A stretch of DNA of 64,000 bases from Blautia sp. (GTDB lineage Bacteria > Bacillota > Clostridia > Lachnospirales > Lachnospiraceae), in the NCBI GenBank assembly GCA_017475035.1, contig JAFVGK010000163.1, positions 1-64,000 of the forward strand. Reading direction: 5' to 3'. The notes below the pieces were generated by a model, which was not told where the DNA came from, ran no database searches, and saw only the letters and a list, made by a program, of their open reading frames with translations. The position numbers and the translations under genes were made by a program. Below are positions 1 through 7,768 of this stretch, piece after piece. Each line of letters starts with the position of its first letter. The first letter of the stretch is position 1.

Positions 1-140
1 CGCTCATTTTGCACAGAAAGATTTGCAAAGTCAAGTATAAATAGTGCAAAATGGCTACTTCCTCGTGTCTGTGGGCGACCCAATCTCATGCAAAAATGAG
101 CGAGCTCATTTTTGCATGACCTTTTGTCGCCTGAATCATA
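1..140 (-). repeat. GATTCAGG-family palindromic repeat, inverted copy at the window edge
   Basis: These 140 bases are the reverse complement of 15981-16120, with about three mismatches by eye. The copy contains a palindrome with 15-base arms CATGCAAAAATGAGC (87-101) and its complement (104-118), separated by two bases. The window edge cuts the element, so the true repeat may be longer. A shorter relative starts near 222 (ATTCAGGCGGCAAAAGGTCATG). Between 141 and 350 I see no gene. Confidence 0.9.
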
Positions 141-350
141 ATAATAACACTTGAAAGAATCAGTAGGCAAGTGGCAATCAGAGAAAGCGCAAAACGAGAT
201 CTTTGTCTTACGCATAGTATAATTCAGGCGGCAAAAGGTCATGCAAAACTGAGCTTGCATATTTCTTTCATGAGATGATGGGATGATACCGTTTACGAAA
301 TGCAAAATCGACGCAGTAAAAGAATCAAAATGAAGCATTTCACTACACAG

Positions 351-577
351 CTCGGCTCATAACCTTGAGGCGGACGGGTCGATGTCACAATGAGCGACGC
401 ATTGGAAAAATAATTGACGAGACTGAAACCGATGGGAGACTTGAGGTCTGAGGTGGCTCCGGCTCGTCCGGAGACATTTCAGACCTTTAGTCTCCCACGG
501 GAGATGGCTCGGCTGTTATTTTTCGGCAGAGCGAATGTGACATCGATCCGGGAGCCAGCGCAGGCCCTGAAGCCGAG
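351..577 (+). repeat. MITE-like nested palindrome, CTCGGCT family, copy 1
   Basis: The element begins CTCGGCTCAT and ends AGCCGAG. Inside these ends, TCGATGTCACAATGAGCG is mirrored by GAGCGAATGTGACATCGA, and deeper in, GGGAGACTT and GGTCTGA are mirrored by TTCAGACC and AGTCTCCC. The whole 227 bases could fold into one long hairpin. Other copies lie at 607-750, 50606-50765 and 59287-59515, with fragments at 16636-16711 and 59560-59645. No transposase is nearby, so it would be non-autonomous. The short open frames running through it are by-products of the repeat. Confidence 0.85.
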
Positions 578-606
578 CGTCAGTTACCAAAGCTTATACT
601 TTTCAG

Positions 607-750
607 CTCAGCTCATCCTCCTCGGAAGGCGGACGGGTCGATGTCACAATGAACGACGTATTAGATAATGACGGGAGAAGACTCGCTGTTATTTTTCGGC
701 AGAGCGAATGTGACATCGATCCGGGAGCCGGCGCAGGCTCTGAAGCCGAG
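607..750 (+). repeat. MITE-like nested palindrome, CTCGGCT family, copy 2 (short form)
   Basis: This copy shares the outer arms of copy 1 (GGACGGGTCGATGTCACAAT and GAGCGAATGTGACATCGATC) and the AGCCGAG end, but lacks the central stem, giving about 144 bases. It lies about 30 bases after copy 1 in the same orientation. The region 751-855 is A/T-rich and holds no recognisable gene. Confidence 0.8.
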
Positions 751-855
751 CGTCATGTTAAGCTATATTTAAGAAAAATGCATAAAAAAGAAAAAAAAGT
801 ACATCTTTTCATCCCACAGAAAAGATCCGGTCGCAAAAGACCCAAAAATATTACA

Positions 856-884
856 TTTTCATAAGACCTTCCCAAAGATATAAT
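856..884 (+). promoter_or_regulatory. Likely sigma-A promoter of the glycan-uptake locus
   Basis: TTTTCA (856-861) and a perfect TATAAT (879-884) are separated by 17 bases. The start codon of the binding-protein gene follows at 919, after an AAGGAGG Shine-Dalgarno at 903-909. The -35 matches the consensus at four of six positions, which would suit a promoter that needs an activator such as the AraC-type regulator at 9544. Confidence 0.6.
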
Positions 885-918
885 GATTGCATCATAAATC
901 TTTAAGGAGGATTCCATC

Positions 919-2196
919 ATGAAAAAGAGATTCTTCAGTGCAGTTCTTACAGCCGCTATGATTGCGGGTTCATTGACCTCTGCGTTTACCGCGCAGGCAG
1001 AAGAGCAGGTGACATTAAAATGGGCTCTCTGGGATATTGCCAGCACCGTATATTATGAGCCGCTGATTGAAGCCTATGAAGCCCAGCATCCGGAAATCAA
1101 GATCGAGATGGTAGATCTTGGCTCTACCGATTACAGTACCGTTCTCGGAACACAGCTGTCCGGTTCCGGTTCCGATTTCGATGTCGTAACCATCAAGGAC
1201 GTTCCCGGATACGTCACGCTTGTAAACAAGGGCGTTTTGGAGCCATTGGGAGAAAAAATCGAGCAGGACGGCATTGATCTTGGACAGTACAGCGGCATTA
1301 CGGACCAGGTTACCATTGACGGCGCTCTTTACGAATTGCCTTTCCGTTCTGATATCTGGGTTCTGTACTACAATAAAGACGTTTTTGACAATGCAGGCGT
1401 TGACTACCCGACCAATGATATGACCTGGGAAGAATACGATGCCCTTGCAAGATCCGTGACCAATACCACTCCGGGCGAGGAAGTCTATGGCGCCCACTAT
1501 CATACCTGGAGATCCACGATTCAGCTGGACGGTATCCTGGATGGACAGCATACAGCCCTGGACGGCGATTACGAATTCACAAAGCCTTACTATGAAATGG
1601 TTCTCGCACAGCAGACGGATGAAGTCTGCCAGGACTATGCAACGCTGAAAACCCAGGGTCTCCATTATTCAGATGCCTTCGCGCAGGGAAATGTCGCTAT
1701 GATGAATCAGGGCTCCTGGTTTATCGGCACACTGATCAATAAGATTGCTTCCGGAGAATATACCGATTGTGCAAACTGGGGCATGGTCAAATATCCTCAT
1801 GCTGAGGGAGTAGACGCAGGCTCTACTCTGGCTACCATCACCGCTTTAGCTCTTCCTGTTTCCGCTCCTCATAAGGATGAAGCCTGGGATTTCATTAAGT
1901 TCGTAACCGGTGCCGAAGGCGCGGAGATACTTGCGGCTACCGGAACGATTCCGGCAATGACCAATGATGCAGTCATCGAACTGATTTCCTCCATGGAGGG
2001 ATATCCCCAGGACGAAAACTCCAGGACAGCTCTGGAGACCAGCCATACCTATCTGGAAATGCCCGCCAGCGACAAGTCCTCTGAGATTGAAACAGTGCTG
2101 AACGAGCAGCATGACCTGATCATGACGGAATCCGTAAGCATTGAAGAAGGAATCGAAGCGATGAACGAAGGCGTTCAGGCGATCCTGAATCAGTAA
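919..2196 (+). CDS. Extracellular sugar-binding protein of a CUT1 ABC transporter
   Basis: The 425-residue protein is a family 1 extracellular solute-binding protein that would capture an oligosaccharide outside the cell for the permeases at 2540 and 3480. It has a Lys-Lys-Arg start, a hydrophobic stretch and an AQA-EE cleavage site near residue 27. The mature part has the usual features of the fold (EAYEAQHPEIKIE, the DVV strand, and YYNKDVF near residue 153). It has no lipobox cysteine, unlike most Gram-positive binding proteins. An AAGGAGG precedes the ATG. The neighbouring GH88 and lyase genes suggest a uronide oligosaccharide as ligand. Family assignment is firm; ligand is inferred. Confidence 0.9.
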   Translation: MKKRFFSAVLTAAMIAGSLTSAFTAQAEEQVTLKWALWDIASTVYYEPLIEAYEAQHPEIKIEMVDLGSTDYSTVLGTQLSGSGSDFDVVTIKDVPGYVTLVNKGVLEPLGEKIEQDGIDLGQYSGITDQVTIDGALYELPFRSDIWVLYYNKDVFDNAGVDYPTNDMTWEEYDALARSVTNTTPGEEVYGAHYHTWRSTIQLDGILDGQHTALDGDYEFTKPYYEMVLAQQTDEVCQDYATLKTQGLHYSDAFAQGNVAMMNQGSWFIGTLINKIASGEYTDCANWGMVKYPHAEGVDAGSTLATITALALPVSAPHKDEAWDFIKFVTGAEGAEILAATGTIPAMTNDAVIELISSMEGYPQDENSRTALETSHTYLEMPASDKSSEIETVLNEQHDLIMTESVSIEEGIEAMNEGVQAILNQ

Positions 2197-2212
2197 GGAA
2201 TCATTTCCGAGT

Positions 2213-2241
2213 AAAAAGCCTGCCATACAATCAGGCTTTTT
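2213..2241 (+). terminator. Rho-independent terminator after the binding-protein gene
   Basis: AAAAAGCCTG (2213-2222) pairs perfectly with CAGGCTTTTT (2232-2241) across a nine-base loop. Partial read-through here would explain how one promoter could give much more binding protein than permease. Confidence 0.85.
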
Positions 2242-2262
2242 CCGATAACAGAATATATACTC

Positions 2263-2358
2263 GGTAACGGAAATGTCTGCCGATCTGCCCAACGTATAAC
2301 GAGTGAACGCGCTCCCTTTTCAATCCGAAAGCGGCAGTTAAATGCGTTCACGAGTATA
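2263..2358 (+). repeat. GTTCAC-family repeat, copy 1
   Basis: About 95 bases reappear as the reverse complement at 50190-50286 with about four mismatches by eye. The element contains imperfect inverted arms (AGTGAACGC and GCGTTCAC) around the conserved core TCAATCCGAAAGCGGCAG. It lies between the terminator at 2213 and the hairpin at 2373. Confidence 0.85.
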
Positions 2359-2372
2359 AGCGGAATCTCATC

Positions 2373-2420
2373 AAGGAGGCGCTGATCACAGCACAGGCGG
2401 CTGCGACAGGCGCCTCCTTT
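2373..2420 (+). terminator. Second hairpin in the binding protein/permease gap, possible terminator
   Basis: AAGGAGGCGC (2373-2382) pairs with GCGCCTCCTT (2410-2419), followed by a short T run. It lies immediately upstream of the Shine-Dalgarno repeat at 2435, so it may be part of the same leader and not a true terminator. Confidence 0.5.
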
Positions 2421-2434
2421 TCAGGGTATAGACC

Positions 2435-2531
2435 GGAGACTGATTTTGTCTCCGGCAGTCCAACTGCCGAAGCGGCAAAATCGTCATCCGAAGACATTGA
2501 GTCAACCTGCAAAACTGCGTTTTGGGAGGAG
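2435..2531 (+). repeat. Shine-Dalgarno-bearing leader repeat, copy in front of the permease
   Basis: This is a good type copy of the family. It runs from GGAGAC, through a stem in which GATTTTG pairs with CAAAATC around an inner GGCAGT/ACTGCC stem, through the conserved block TCATCCGAAGACATTGAGTC and a small CAAAAC/GTTTTG hairpin, to GGGAGGAG. That last block is the ribosome-binding site of the gene at 2540. The copy is also open in one frame (ETD...AEAAKSSSEDIEST). Relatives are listed at 6966, 10810, 14714, 21181, 24284, 35657, 39135, 50022 and 59911. Confidence 0.9.
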
Positions 2532-2539
2532 AAATAATC

Positions 2540-3466
2540 ATGTCATCCGAAAATCTAAAGCAGGCGGAAAAAAACCACAGGAGACGCAAGAGAAAGCAGG
2601 CATTGGTCGCATACTCCTTTATAGCGCCAAACTTCATAGGGTTTGCCATTTTTACCCTGGGGCCGATTATCCTGGCTTTTATCATAGCCTTCATGGAGTG
2701 GGACGGCAACAATGCCATGAAATTTGTGGGATTACAGAATTTCACAACGATTTTCTCGGAGGATCGCTTTGTGTCTTCTTTACGGAATACGCTGGTTTAC
2801 AGTGTATTCACGGTACCCATTACATTGATCATTGCTCTTGGACTTGCGATTTTGCTGAATCAGAAGATCTGGGGCCGCAATTTCTTCCGTACCGTGACCT
2901 TTTTCCCCTATGTGGCATCTCTGGTAGCTGTAACGGCGGTCTGGAATATGCTGTTTACCCCTGCCAAGGGTGGTATTATGAATCAGTTTTTGATGAATGT
3001 GCTTCATATGGCGCCTTCCAAATGGGCTGCTTCACCCAAAACAGTCATGCTTACGATCATCATGTTTTCCGTCTGGAAAAATATGGGATACTACATGGTT
3101 ATCTATCTGGCCGGGCTGCAGGGGATCAGTGAGGATCTTTATGAAGCGGCGAGCCTGGACGGGGCAAACGCGCTGCAGCGTTTTTGGTATGTCACTGTTC
3201 CCCAGCTGCGTCCGACCACGTTTTTTGTCTCCATCATGCTGACAATCAATTGCTTTAAGGTGTATGATATCGTATATATGCTGGCTGGCGGCTCCAATGG
3301 CGTCATCAACAAGAGCGCGATTGTTATCGTTTATTATATCTATGAAGAGGCGTTCCGCAACTGGAAGCTGGGCAAAGCTTCTGCTTCCGCCATTATACTG
3401 TTTGCGATTGTACTCGTTATCACCCTGATCCAGTTCCGGGGCGAGAGAAACTATGCAAACGATTAA
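2540..3466 (+). CDS. CUT1 sugar ABC transporter permease, MalF/UgpA type
   Basis: The 308-residue inner-membrane permease has a basic cytoplasmic N terminus (KNHRRRKRKQ), about six membrane segments and the EAA loop EAASLDGANALQRF that docks the ATPase. The ATG at 2540 is preferred over an in-frame TTG at 2522, because the TTG overlaps the GGGAGGAG ribosome-binding site supplied by the leader repeat. It pairs with the permease at 3480. No ATP-binding subunit is encoded in the locus, so a shared MsmK/MalK-type ATPase elsewhere is expected. The transported substrate is inferred from the hydrolases downstream. Confidence 0.92.
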   Translation: MSSENLKQAEKNHRRRKRKQALVAYSFIAPNFIGFAIFTLGPIILAFIIAFMEWDGNNAMKFVGLQNFTTIFSEDRFVSSLRNTLVYSVFTVPITLIIALGLAILLNQKIWGRNFFRTVTFFPYVASLVAVTAVWNMLFTPAKGGIMNQFLMNVLHMAPSKWAASPKTVMLTIIMFSVWKNMGYYMVIYLAGLQGISEDLYEAASLDGANALQRFWYVTVPQLRPTTFFVSIMLTINCFKVYDIVYMLAGGSNGVINKSAIVIVYYIYEEAFRNWKLGKASASAIILFAIVLVITLIQFRGERNYAND

Positions 3467-3479
3467 GGGGGTGGGAAAG

Positions 3480-4316
3480 ATGAGGAGCAAAACGTTTCAC
3501 AGGCGGCTGGGAAAGTTTGTTGTGTATGCGCTGCTGATCCTGCTGGCCGTAATTATGCTGATTCCTTTTATCTGGATGCTTTCGGCGTCTCTCAAATTCA
3601 ACAAGGATATCTTTGTCATTCCCTTTGCCTGGATTCCAAAGAATCCGCAGTTTCGGAACTACGTGGATATCTGGAAAAAGATACCTTTGGCAAGGTTCAC
3701 CTTGAATACGGCAAAGCTGACTGTGATTGTCACGCTGCTGCAGCTGTTTACTTCCAGCTTCGCAGCCTATGCTTTCGCGAAGCTGCAGTTTAGAGGAAGG
3801 AATGTTCTCTTTCTTGCCTATGTTGCTACCATCGCTGTACCGTGGCAGGTATACATGGTACCCCAGTTCATGTTCATGAGAAGCCTGGGGCTTGCGGATA
3901 CCCATCTGGCTATTATTATCCTGCAGGCATTCTCTGCTTTTGGCGTGTTCCTGATGAGGCAGTTCTATGAAGGAATACCGGATTCCCTTTGTGAAGCAGC
4001 CAGAATCGACGGGATGAATGAATACCAGATTTACGCACAGATCATGCTGCCCCTGTCAAAGCCTGCATTATCAACGCTGATCATTTTTACTTTTGTAAAT
4101 ACATGGAATGATTTTTTAGGACCATTGATTTACCTGACTTCAGAGTCCAAGAAGACCTTGCAGATCGGATTAAAAATGTTTATTTCACAGTATTCGGCAG
4201 AGTACGGGCTGATTATGGCAGCCTCGGTGCTGTCCCTGATTCCGGTGCTGGTCGTTTTTCTTGCTTTGCAGAAGTATTTTGTTGCCGGCATAACCACCGG
4301 GGCCGTAAAAGGATAA
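3480..4316 (+). CDS. CUT1 sugar ABC transporter permease, MalG/UgpE type
   Basis: The 278-residue inner-membrane protein has about six membrane segments and the EAA motif EAARIDGMNEYQIYAQIMLP near residue 180, which contacts the ATPase. It ends in GITTGAVKG, the typical MalG-family C terminus. The ATG at 3480 lies just after GGGGGTGGGAAAG; an in-frame ATG at 3453 would overlap the end of the previous gene. It is 13 bases downstream of the partner permease and 20 bases before the GH88 gene, which indicates one operon. Confidence 0.92.
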   Translation: MRSKTFHRRLGKFVVYALLILLAVIMLIPFIWMLSASLKFNKDIFVIPFAWIPKNPQFRNYVDIWKKIPLARFTLNTAKLTVIVTLLQLFTSSFAAYAFAKLQFRGRNVLFLAYVATIAVPWQVYMVPQFMFMRSLGLADTHLAIIILQAFSAFGVFLMRQFYEGIPDSLCEAARIDGMNEYQIYAQIMLPLSKPALSTLIIFTFVNTWNDFLGPLIYLTSESKKTLQIGLKMFISQYSAEYGLIMAASVLSLIPVLVVFLALQKYFVAGITTGAVKG

Positions 4317-4336
4317 GACGAGAAAAAGAGGAAAAA

Positions 4337-5548
4337 ATGGAAATCAGAAAATGGATTACCGAAAAAGAGTTTGCCACATATCCGGAGATCACCATGGCTG
4401 AGGCAAAGAAGTCCATGGCAGTCTGTGTAGATAAAGTGGATGCGATGCTGAAGGACTTTACCGATGCCTTTCCGGGTCCCGCAAGTGAAAACAATTATTA
4501 TGTTCCGGGTCCGAATCGGAGCTGGACCAGCGGATTCTGGACGGGTGAAGTATGGCTGGCCTATGAAAACGCCGCTTCGCCGGCACAGAAAGATCGATTT
4601 CTGGAGGCGGGACAGCGTCAGATGGCTTCTTTTCTGGAAAGAATCCGCACGCACAATGATGTAGATCATCATGACATGGGCTTTATGTTCTCTCCTTCCT
4701 GTGTCGCAGGTTACAAGCTGACAGGAGCTTTGACGGGAAGGGAAGCCGCGATTCTTGCGGCGGATCAGCTGCTGACACGGTTTCAGCCGATCGGCGGCTT
4801 TCTGCAGGCGTGGGGAGAGATGGGAGCGCCGGACAATTATCGTTTTATTATCGATTGCCTGTGCAATCTTCCTCTGTTATATTGGGCGTCAGAGGAGACA
4901 GGAGATCCAGGATACAGAGAGATTGCAGAAAAACACTTACATACAGCGATGTCCTATGTCATACGGGAGGATGATTCTACGTGGCATACGGTATTTATGA
5001 ATCCCGCAACAGGAGAGTTTGACCATGGCGCCACCTGTCAGGGCTTCCGTGACGGATCAGCCTGGGCGAGGGGGCAGGCCTGGGGCGTGTACGGAACCGC
5101 GATGGCATATCGCTATACCCGCAAAGAAGAGTATCTTCTGGCCTTTCGCAGAGTGACGGGCTATTTTTTGCGGCATCTTCCGAAAGACCTCTGCCCGTTC
5201 TGGGATCTTACGTTCGGAAACGGAGATGAGAAGACGCAGCCCAGGGATTCCTCTTCGGCTGTGATAGCAGCCTGCGGCCTTTTACAGATGAGCAGGTTAC
5301 TGGAGGATGATGAAGCCGCCTGGTGTATTTCCGGCGCGGCTAAGCTTTTAAAAGCAATGGCTGATGGTTATCAGTCCGTGGATTCTTCCAAAAGCAGCGG
5401 ACAGCTTCTGCACGGCACGTATTCCAGGAAGAGCCCCTACAACACCTGTACACAGGAGGGAGTAGATGAGTGTGTGATCTGGGGGGATTACTATTTTATG
5501 GAAGGCCTCCAGAGGTTCCTTAGCCCGGAATGGAAGATCTACTGGTGA
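4337..5548 (+). CDS. GH88 unsaturated glucuronyl hydrolase
   Basis: The 403-residue protein belongs to the GH88 family, which removes 4,5-unsaturated uronic acid from the non-reducing end of lyase-generated oligosaccharides. The two family aspartates appear to be D113 in HHDMGF and D173 in RFIIDCLCNLPL (by analogy with Bacillus D88 and D149), and the aromatic motifs W-T-S-G-F-W and SAWARGQAWG are present. There is no signal peptide, so it acts in the cytoplasm after import. Together with the heparinase-like protein at 10876, it defines the locus as uronide degradation. No sulfatase accompanies it, which favours an unsulfated or desulfated substrate. Confidence 0.92.
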   Translation: MEIRKWITEKEFATYPEITMAEAKKSMAVCVDKVDAMLKDFTDAFPGPASENNYYVPGPNRSWTSGFWTGEVWLAYENAASPAQKDRFLEAGQRQMASFLERIRTHNDVDHHDMGFMFSPSCVAGYKLTGALTGREAAILAADQLLTRFQPIGGFLQAWGEMGAPDNYRFIIDCLCNLPLLYWASEETGDPGYREIAEKHLHTAMSYVIREDDSTWHTVFMNPATGEFDHGATCQGFRDGSAWARGQAWGVYGTAMAYRYTRKEEYLLAFRRVTGYFLRHLPKDLCPFWDLTFGNGDEKTQPRDSSSAVIAACGLLQMSRLLEDDEAAWCISGAAKLLKAMADGYQSVDSSKSSGQLLHGTYSRKSPYNTCTQEGVDECVIWGDYYFMEGLQRFLSPEWKIYW

Positions 5549-5585
5549 CGGAATGGACCGGATTGAATAAAACAGGTACGAAACG

Positions 5586-7745
5586 ATGAAATTCGAAAAC
5601 AGAGATTATGTTCTCAGTCCCTATACGGGTCTGACACGGGAACACTGGATATCAGCGGGCAGGACGCTCCTTGAGGGAATCTTCCGGCATATTCCGGATG
5701 AAGACGCCCCGGTGATCGTGGCACGGAAGGAAATGAAAGTGACATATCCGCACCTCGATGCACCGGAAAATGTGCGGCAGGCAGAGCAGAAGGCGGAAAT
5801 CTTTGAAGGATTGACGCGCTCCTTCCTGATTGCTTCGGTACTGCTTCATGAAGACCCGGAACTGAAGGTACACGGCATCAGTCTGGCAGAATATTACCGG
5901 AAGCATATTCTTCGCAGCTGCTGTGAAATAGATCATCCGGAGTATGTAGGCACCTATGATGAGATGCAGGAGCTGACCGCTCATAAGGATCCTTTTCGCC
6001 CGTTTCAGCAGACGGTGGAAACCTGTGCTTTGGTAATCGGTCTTTGGGCCAGCAGGAGCGAAGTCTGGGAGAAATATACCCGAGAGGAAAAAGACAGGAT
6101 AGCAGGGTTTTTGTCCGGGTATGCCAAAGCGAATACGGTACCCCAGAACTGGCGGCTTTTCAACATGCTGGACATGGCTTTTTTATATCAGGAAGGCTAT
6201 GAAACAGACAGAAATATCATGCGGGAGCATGCGCAGGCTATTCTGGCTTATGATGCATGCGACGGCTGGTATCGTGACGGACATTCCTTTGATTATTATT
6301 CCTGCTGGGCGTTTCAGTTTTACACTCCTTTGTGGAATCTGTGGTATGGTTATGAAAAGGAACCCTATCTGGCTGCCAGGTTTGAAGAGAATTCCAATCT
6401 GCTGATGGAAAATTACCCTTTCTTCTTTGACAGGGAAGGGTTTACCAATATGTGGGGGCGTTCCGGAATTTACCGAAATGCTTCCACGAGCGCTCTTGAC
6501 GCGAATTTTCTGCTGCGTAATCCGACGCTGAATCCCGGTCTTGCCCGGCGTATCTGTTCCGGCAGTCTGCTGCAGTTTTTTGAACGGGATGATTTTCTTT
6601 GGGAAGGAGTGCCTGTCCTGGGTTTTTACAGGCAGTTTACCCCTCTGGTCCAGGCTTATTCCTGCGCAGAGTCGGTCTTTTGGCTTGGCAAGGCCTTTTT
6701 TTGCCTGCATCTGCCGGCTGATCATCCCTTCTGGACCAGCACGGAAGAGAACGGAATCTGGGGAAAGCTTCAGCCCCGGGAGGTACATGAAACGATCCTG
6801 GACGGTCCGGCGCTTGCGGTTACCAATCATGAGGCCAACGGCGCAACTATCCTTCGTACCGGCAAGGCTGTGAAACAGGCGGATGATCAGCATGGGATGT
6901 GGGCCTACGCGAAGCTTTGTTATCATACCAAGCTTCCCTGGGAAGCGGCTCCCGCGGTTCTGAAAGAGACAGAGCCTGTCTTTGGCAGCCCGGCTGCGGA
7001 AGCAGCAGAATCGTCAACCGAAAATATGAAGTCAACGGACAATAAAGCGTCTTTAATCCGTCAGGATGTGGAATCCCAGCAATATGTGCTGGAAGATCTG
7101 TCAATCCCCGGTTTTCAGCGTGGAAATGCTGTGTTCTGGCATGGAACTTCAGAAGGCGTTCTGTACCGGCGGCAGTTTTTTGACTATGTGCCGGAAAAAG
7201 AATGTCATTGGCTGCATGCTGTCAATCTTGCTGACTTCCCTGTCCCCTACGGACTTATGCGGGCTGATAAACTCCGCCTTTACAAAAGACCTATGCGGAT
7301 CACCCTGGGGGCCTATGGCTTTCCGGATAATGGGACAAAAATCAGCCGCCTGAAATGTGGGAAAGCCAGCGCGATTTTATTGGAGGGGAGAAATCACTGT
7401 CAAATCCCGTTTTCCATGGCCATGACTATTTATGATGGCTGGGACAGACTGGAATATCTGCACAGCGTCGGCAGTAATCCGGATTCCGAAAGGTCTGTTC
7501 TGGTATATGCCTCGGCAGACCGGCTGAGACAATATGATGCCTCAGAGCCATATGTCATGATTTCGCAGGTGATCACCCGTACGGATGGAAATGACTTTAC
7601 GGAAGATGATATTTTCCCGATTCGGGAGATCAGATATACAGATGATACGCATACGGGAGCGTATGGCCCCATTACAATCATCCTGAAGGACGGGACAGAG
7701 CGCAGGATCAGTTTTGATAAAATAGAAGGCAGAATGCTGCTTTAA
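5586..7745 (+). CDS. DUF2264-like carbohydrate-active protein with an in-frame repeat insertion
   Basis: The 719-residue protein resembles DUF2264 proteins, found with GH88 and lyase genes in gut bacteria; members have been linked to a glucuronidase family (GH154), an assignment I recall but cannot verify here. The N-terminal ~400 residues are rich in Trp and Tyr helices typical of an (alpha/alpha) barrel (WYRDGHSFDYYSCWAFQFY, WGRSGIYRNAS), followed by a beta-rich C-terminal half. There is no signal peptide. Residues ~461-488 (ETEPVF...AEAAESSTENMKST) are encoded by a copy of the leader repeat inserted without breaking the frame. It lies 37 bases after GH88 and 23 before the sensor kinase. 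Confidence 0.75.
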   Translation: MKFENRDYVLSPYTGLTREHWISAGRTLLEGIFRHIPDEDAPVIVARKEMKVTYPHLDAPENVRQAEQKAEIFEGLTRSFLIASVLLHEDPELKVHGISLAEYYRKHILRSCCEIDHPEYVGTYDEMQELTAHKDPFRPFQQTVETCALVIGLWASRSEVWEKYTREEKDRIAGFLSGYAKANTVPQNWRLFNMLDMAFLYQEGYETDRNIMREHAQAILAYDACDGWYRDGHSFDYYSCWAFQFYTPLWNLWYGYEKEPYLAARFEENSNLLMENYPFFFDREGFTNMWGRSGIYRNASTSALDANFLLRNPTLNPGLARRICSGSLLQFFERDDFLWEGVPVLGFYRQFTPLVQAYSCAESVFWLGKAFFCLHLPADHPFWTSTEENGIWGKLQPREVHETILDGPALAVTNHEANGATILRTGKAVKQADDQHGMWAYAKLCYHTKLPWEAAPAVLKETEPVFGSPAAEAAESSTENMKSTDNKASLIRQDVESQQYVLEDLSIPGFQRGNAVFWHGTSEGVLYRRQFFDYVPEKECHWLHAVNLADFPVPYGLMRADKLRLYKRPMRITLGAYGFPDNGTKISRLKCGKASAILLEGRNHCQIPFSMAMTIYDGWDRLEYLHSVGSNPDSERSVLVYASADRLRQYDASEPYVMISQVITRTDGNDFTEDDIFPIREIRYTDDTHTGAYGPITIILKDGTERRISFDKIEGRMLL
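6966..7050 (+). repeat. Leader repeat copy inside the DUF2264 coding sequence
   Basis: The copy starts GAGACAGAGCCTGTC, carries the stem GGCAGCCCGGCTGC and the blocks AGCAGAATCGTCAACCGAAA and AAGTCAACGGAC, and decays before the Shine-Dalgarno end. It is read in the same frame as the copy at 24284-24381, so both proteins contain related peptides (ETE/DxVFxS..AEAA..SSTEN/SSEDM). The divergence from the type copy suggests an old insertion. Confidence 0.8.
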
Positions 7746-7768
7746 GACGGCGTGGGACGTACGAAATC

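Noticed and set aside
414-864. Two small open frames before the first binding-protein gene
   Set aside because: They run through the MITE-like palindromes; the frames arise from the repeat and have no ribosome-binding sites.
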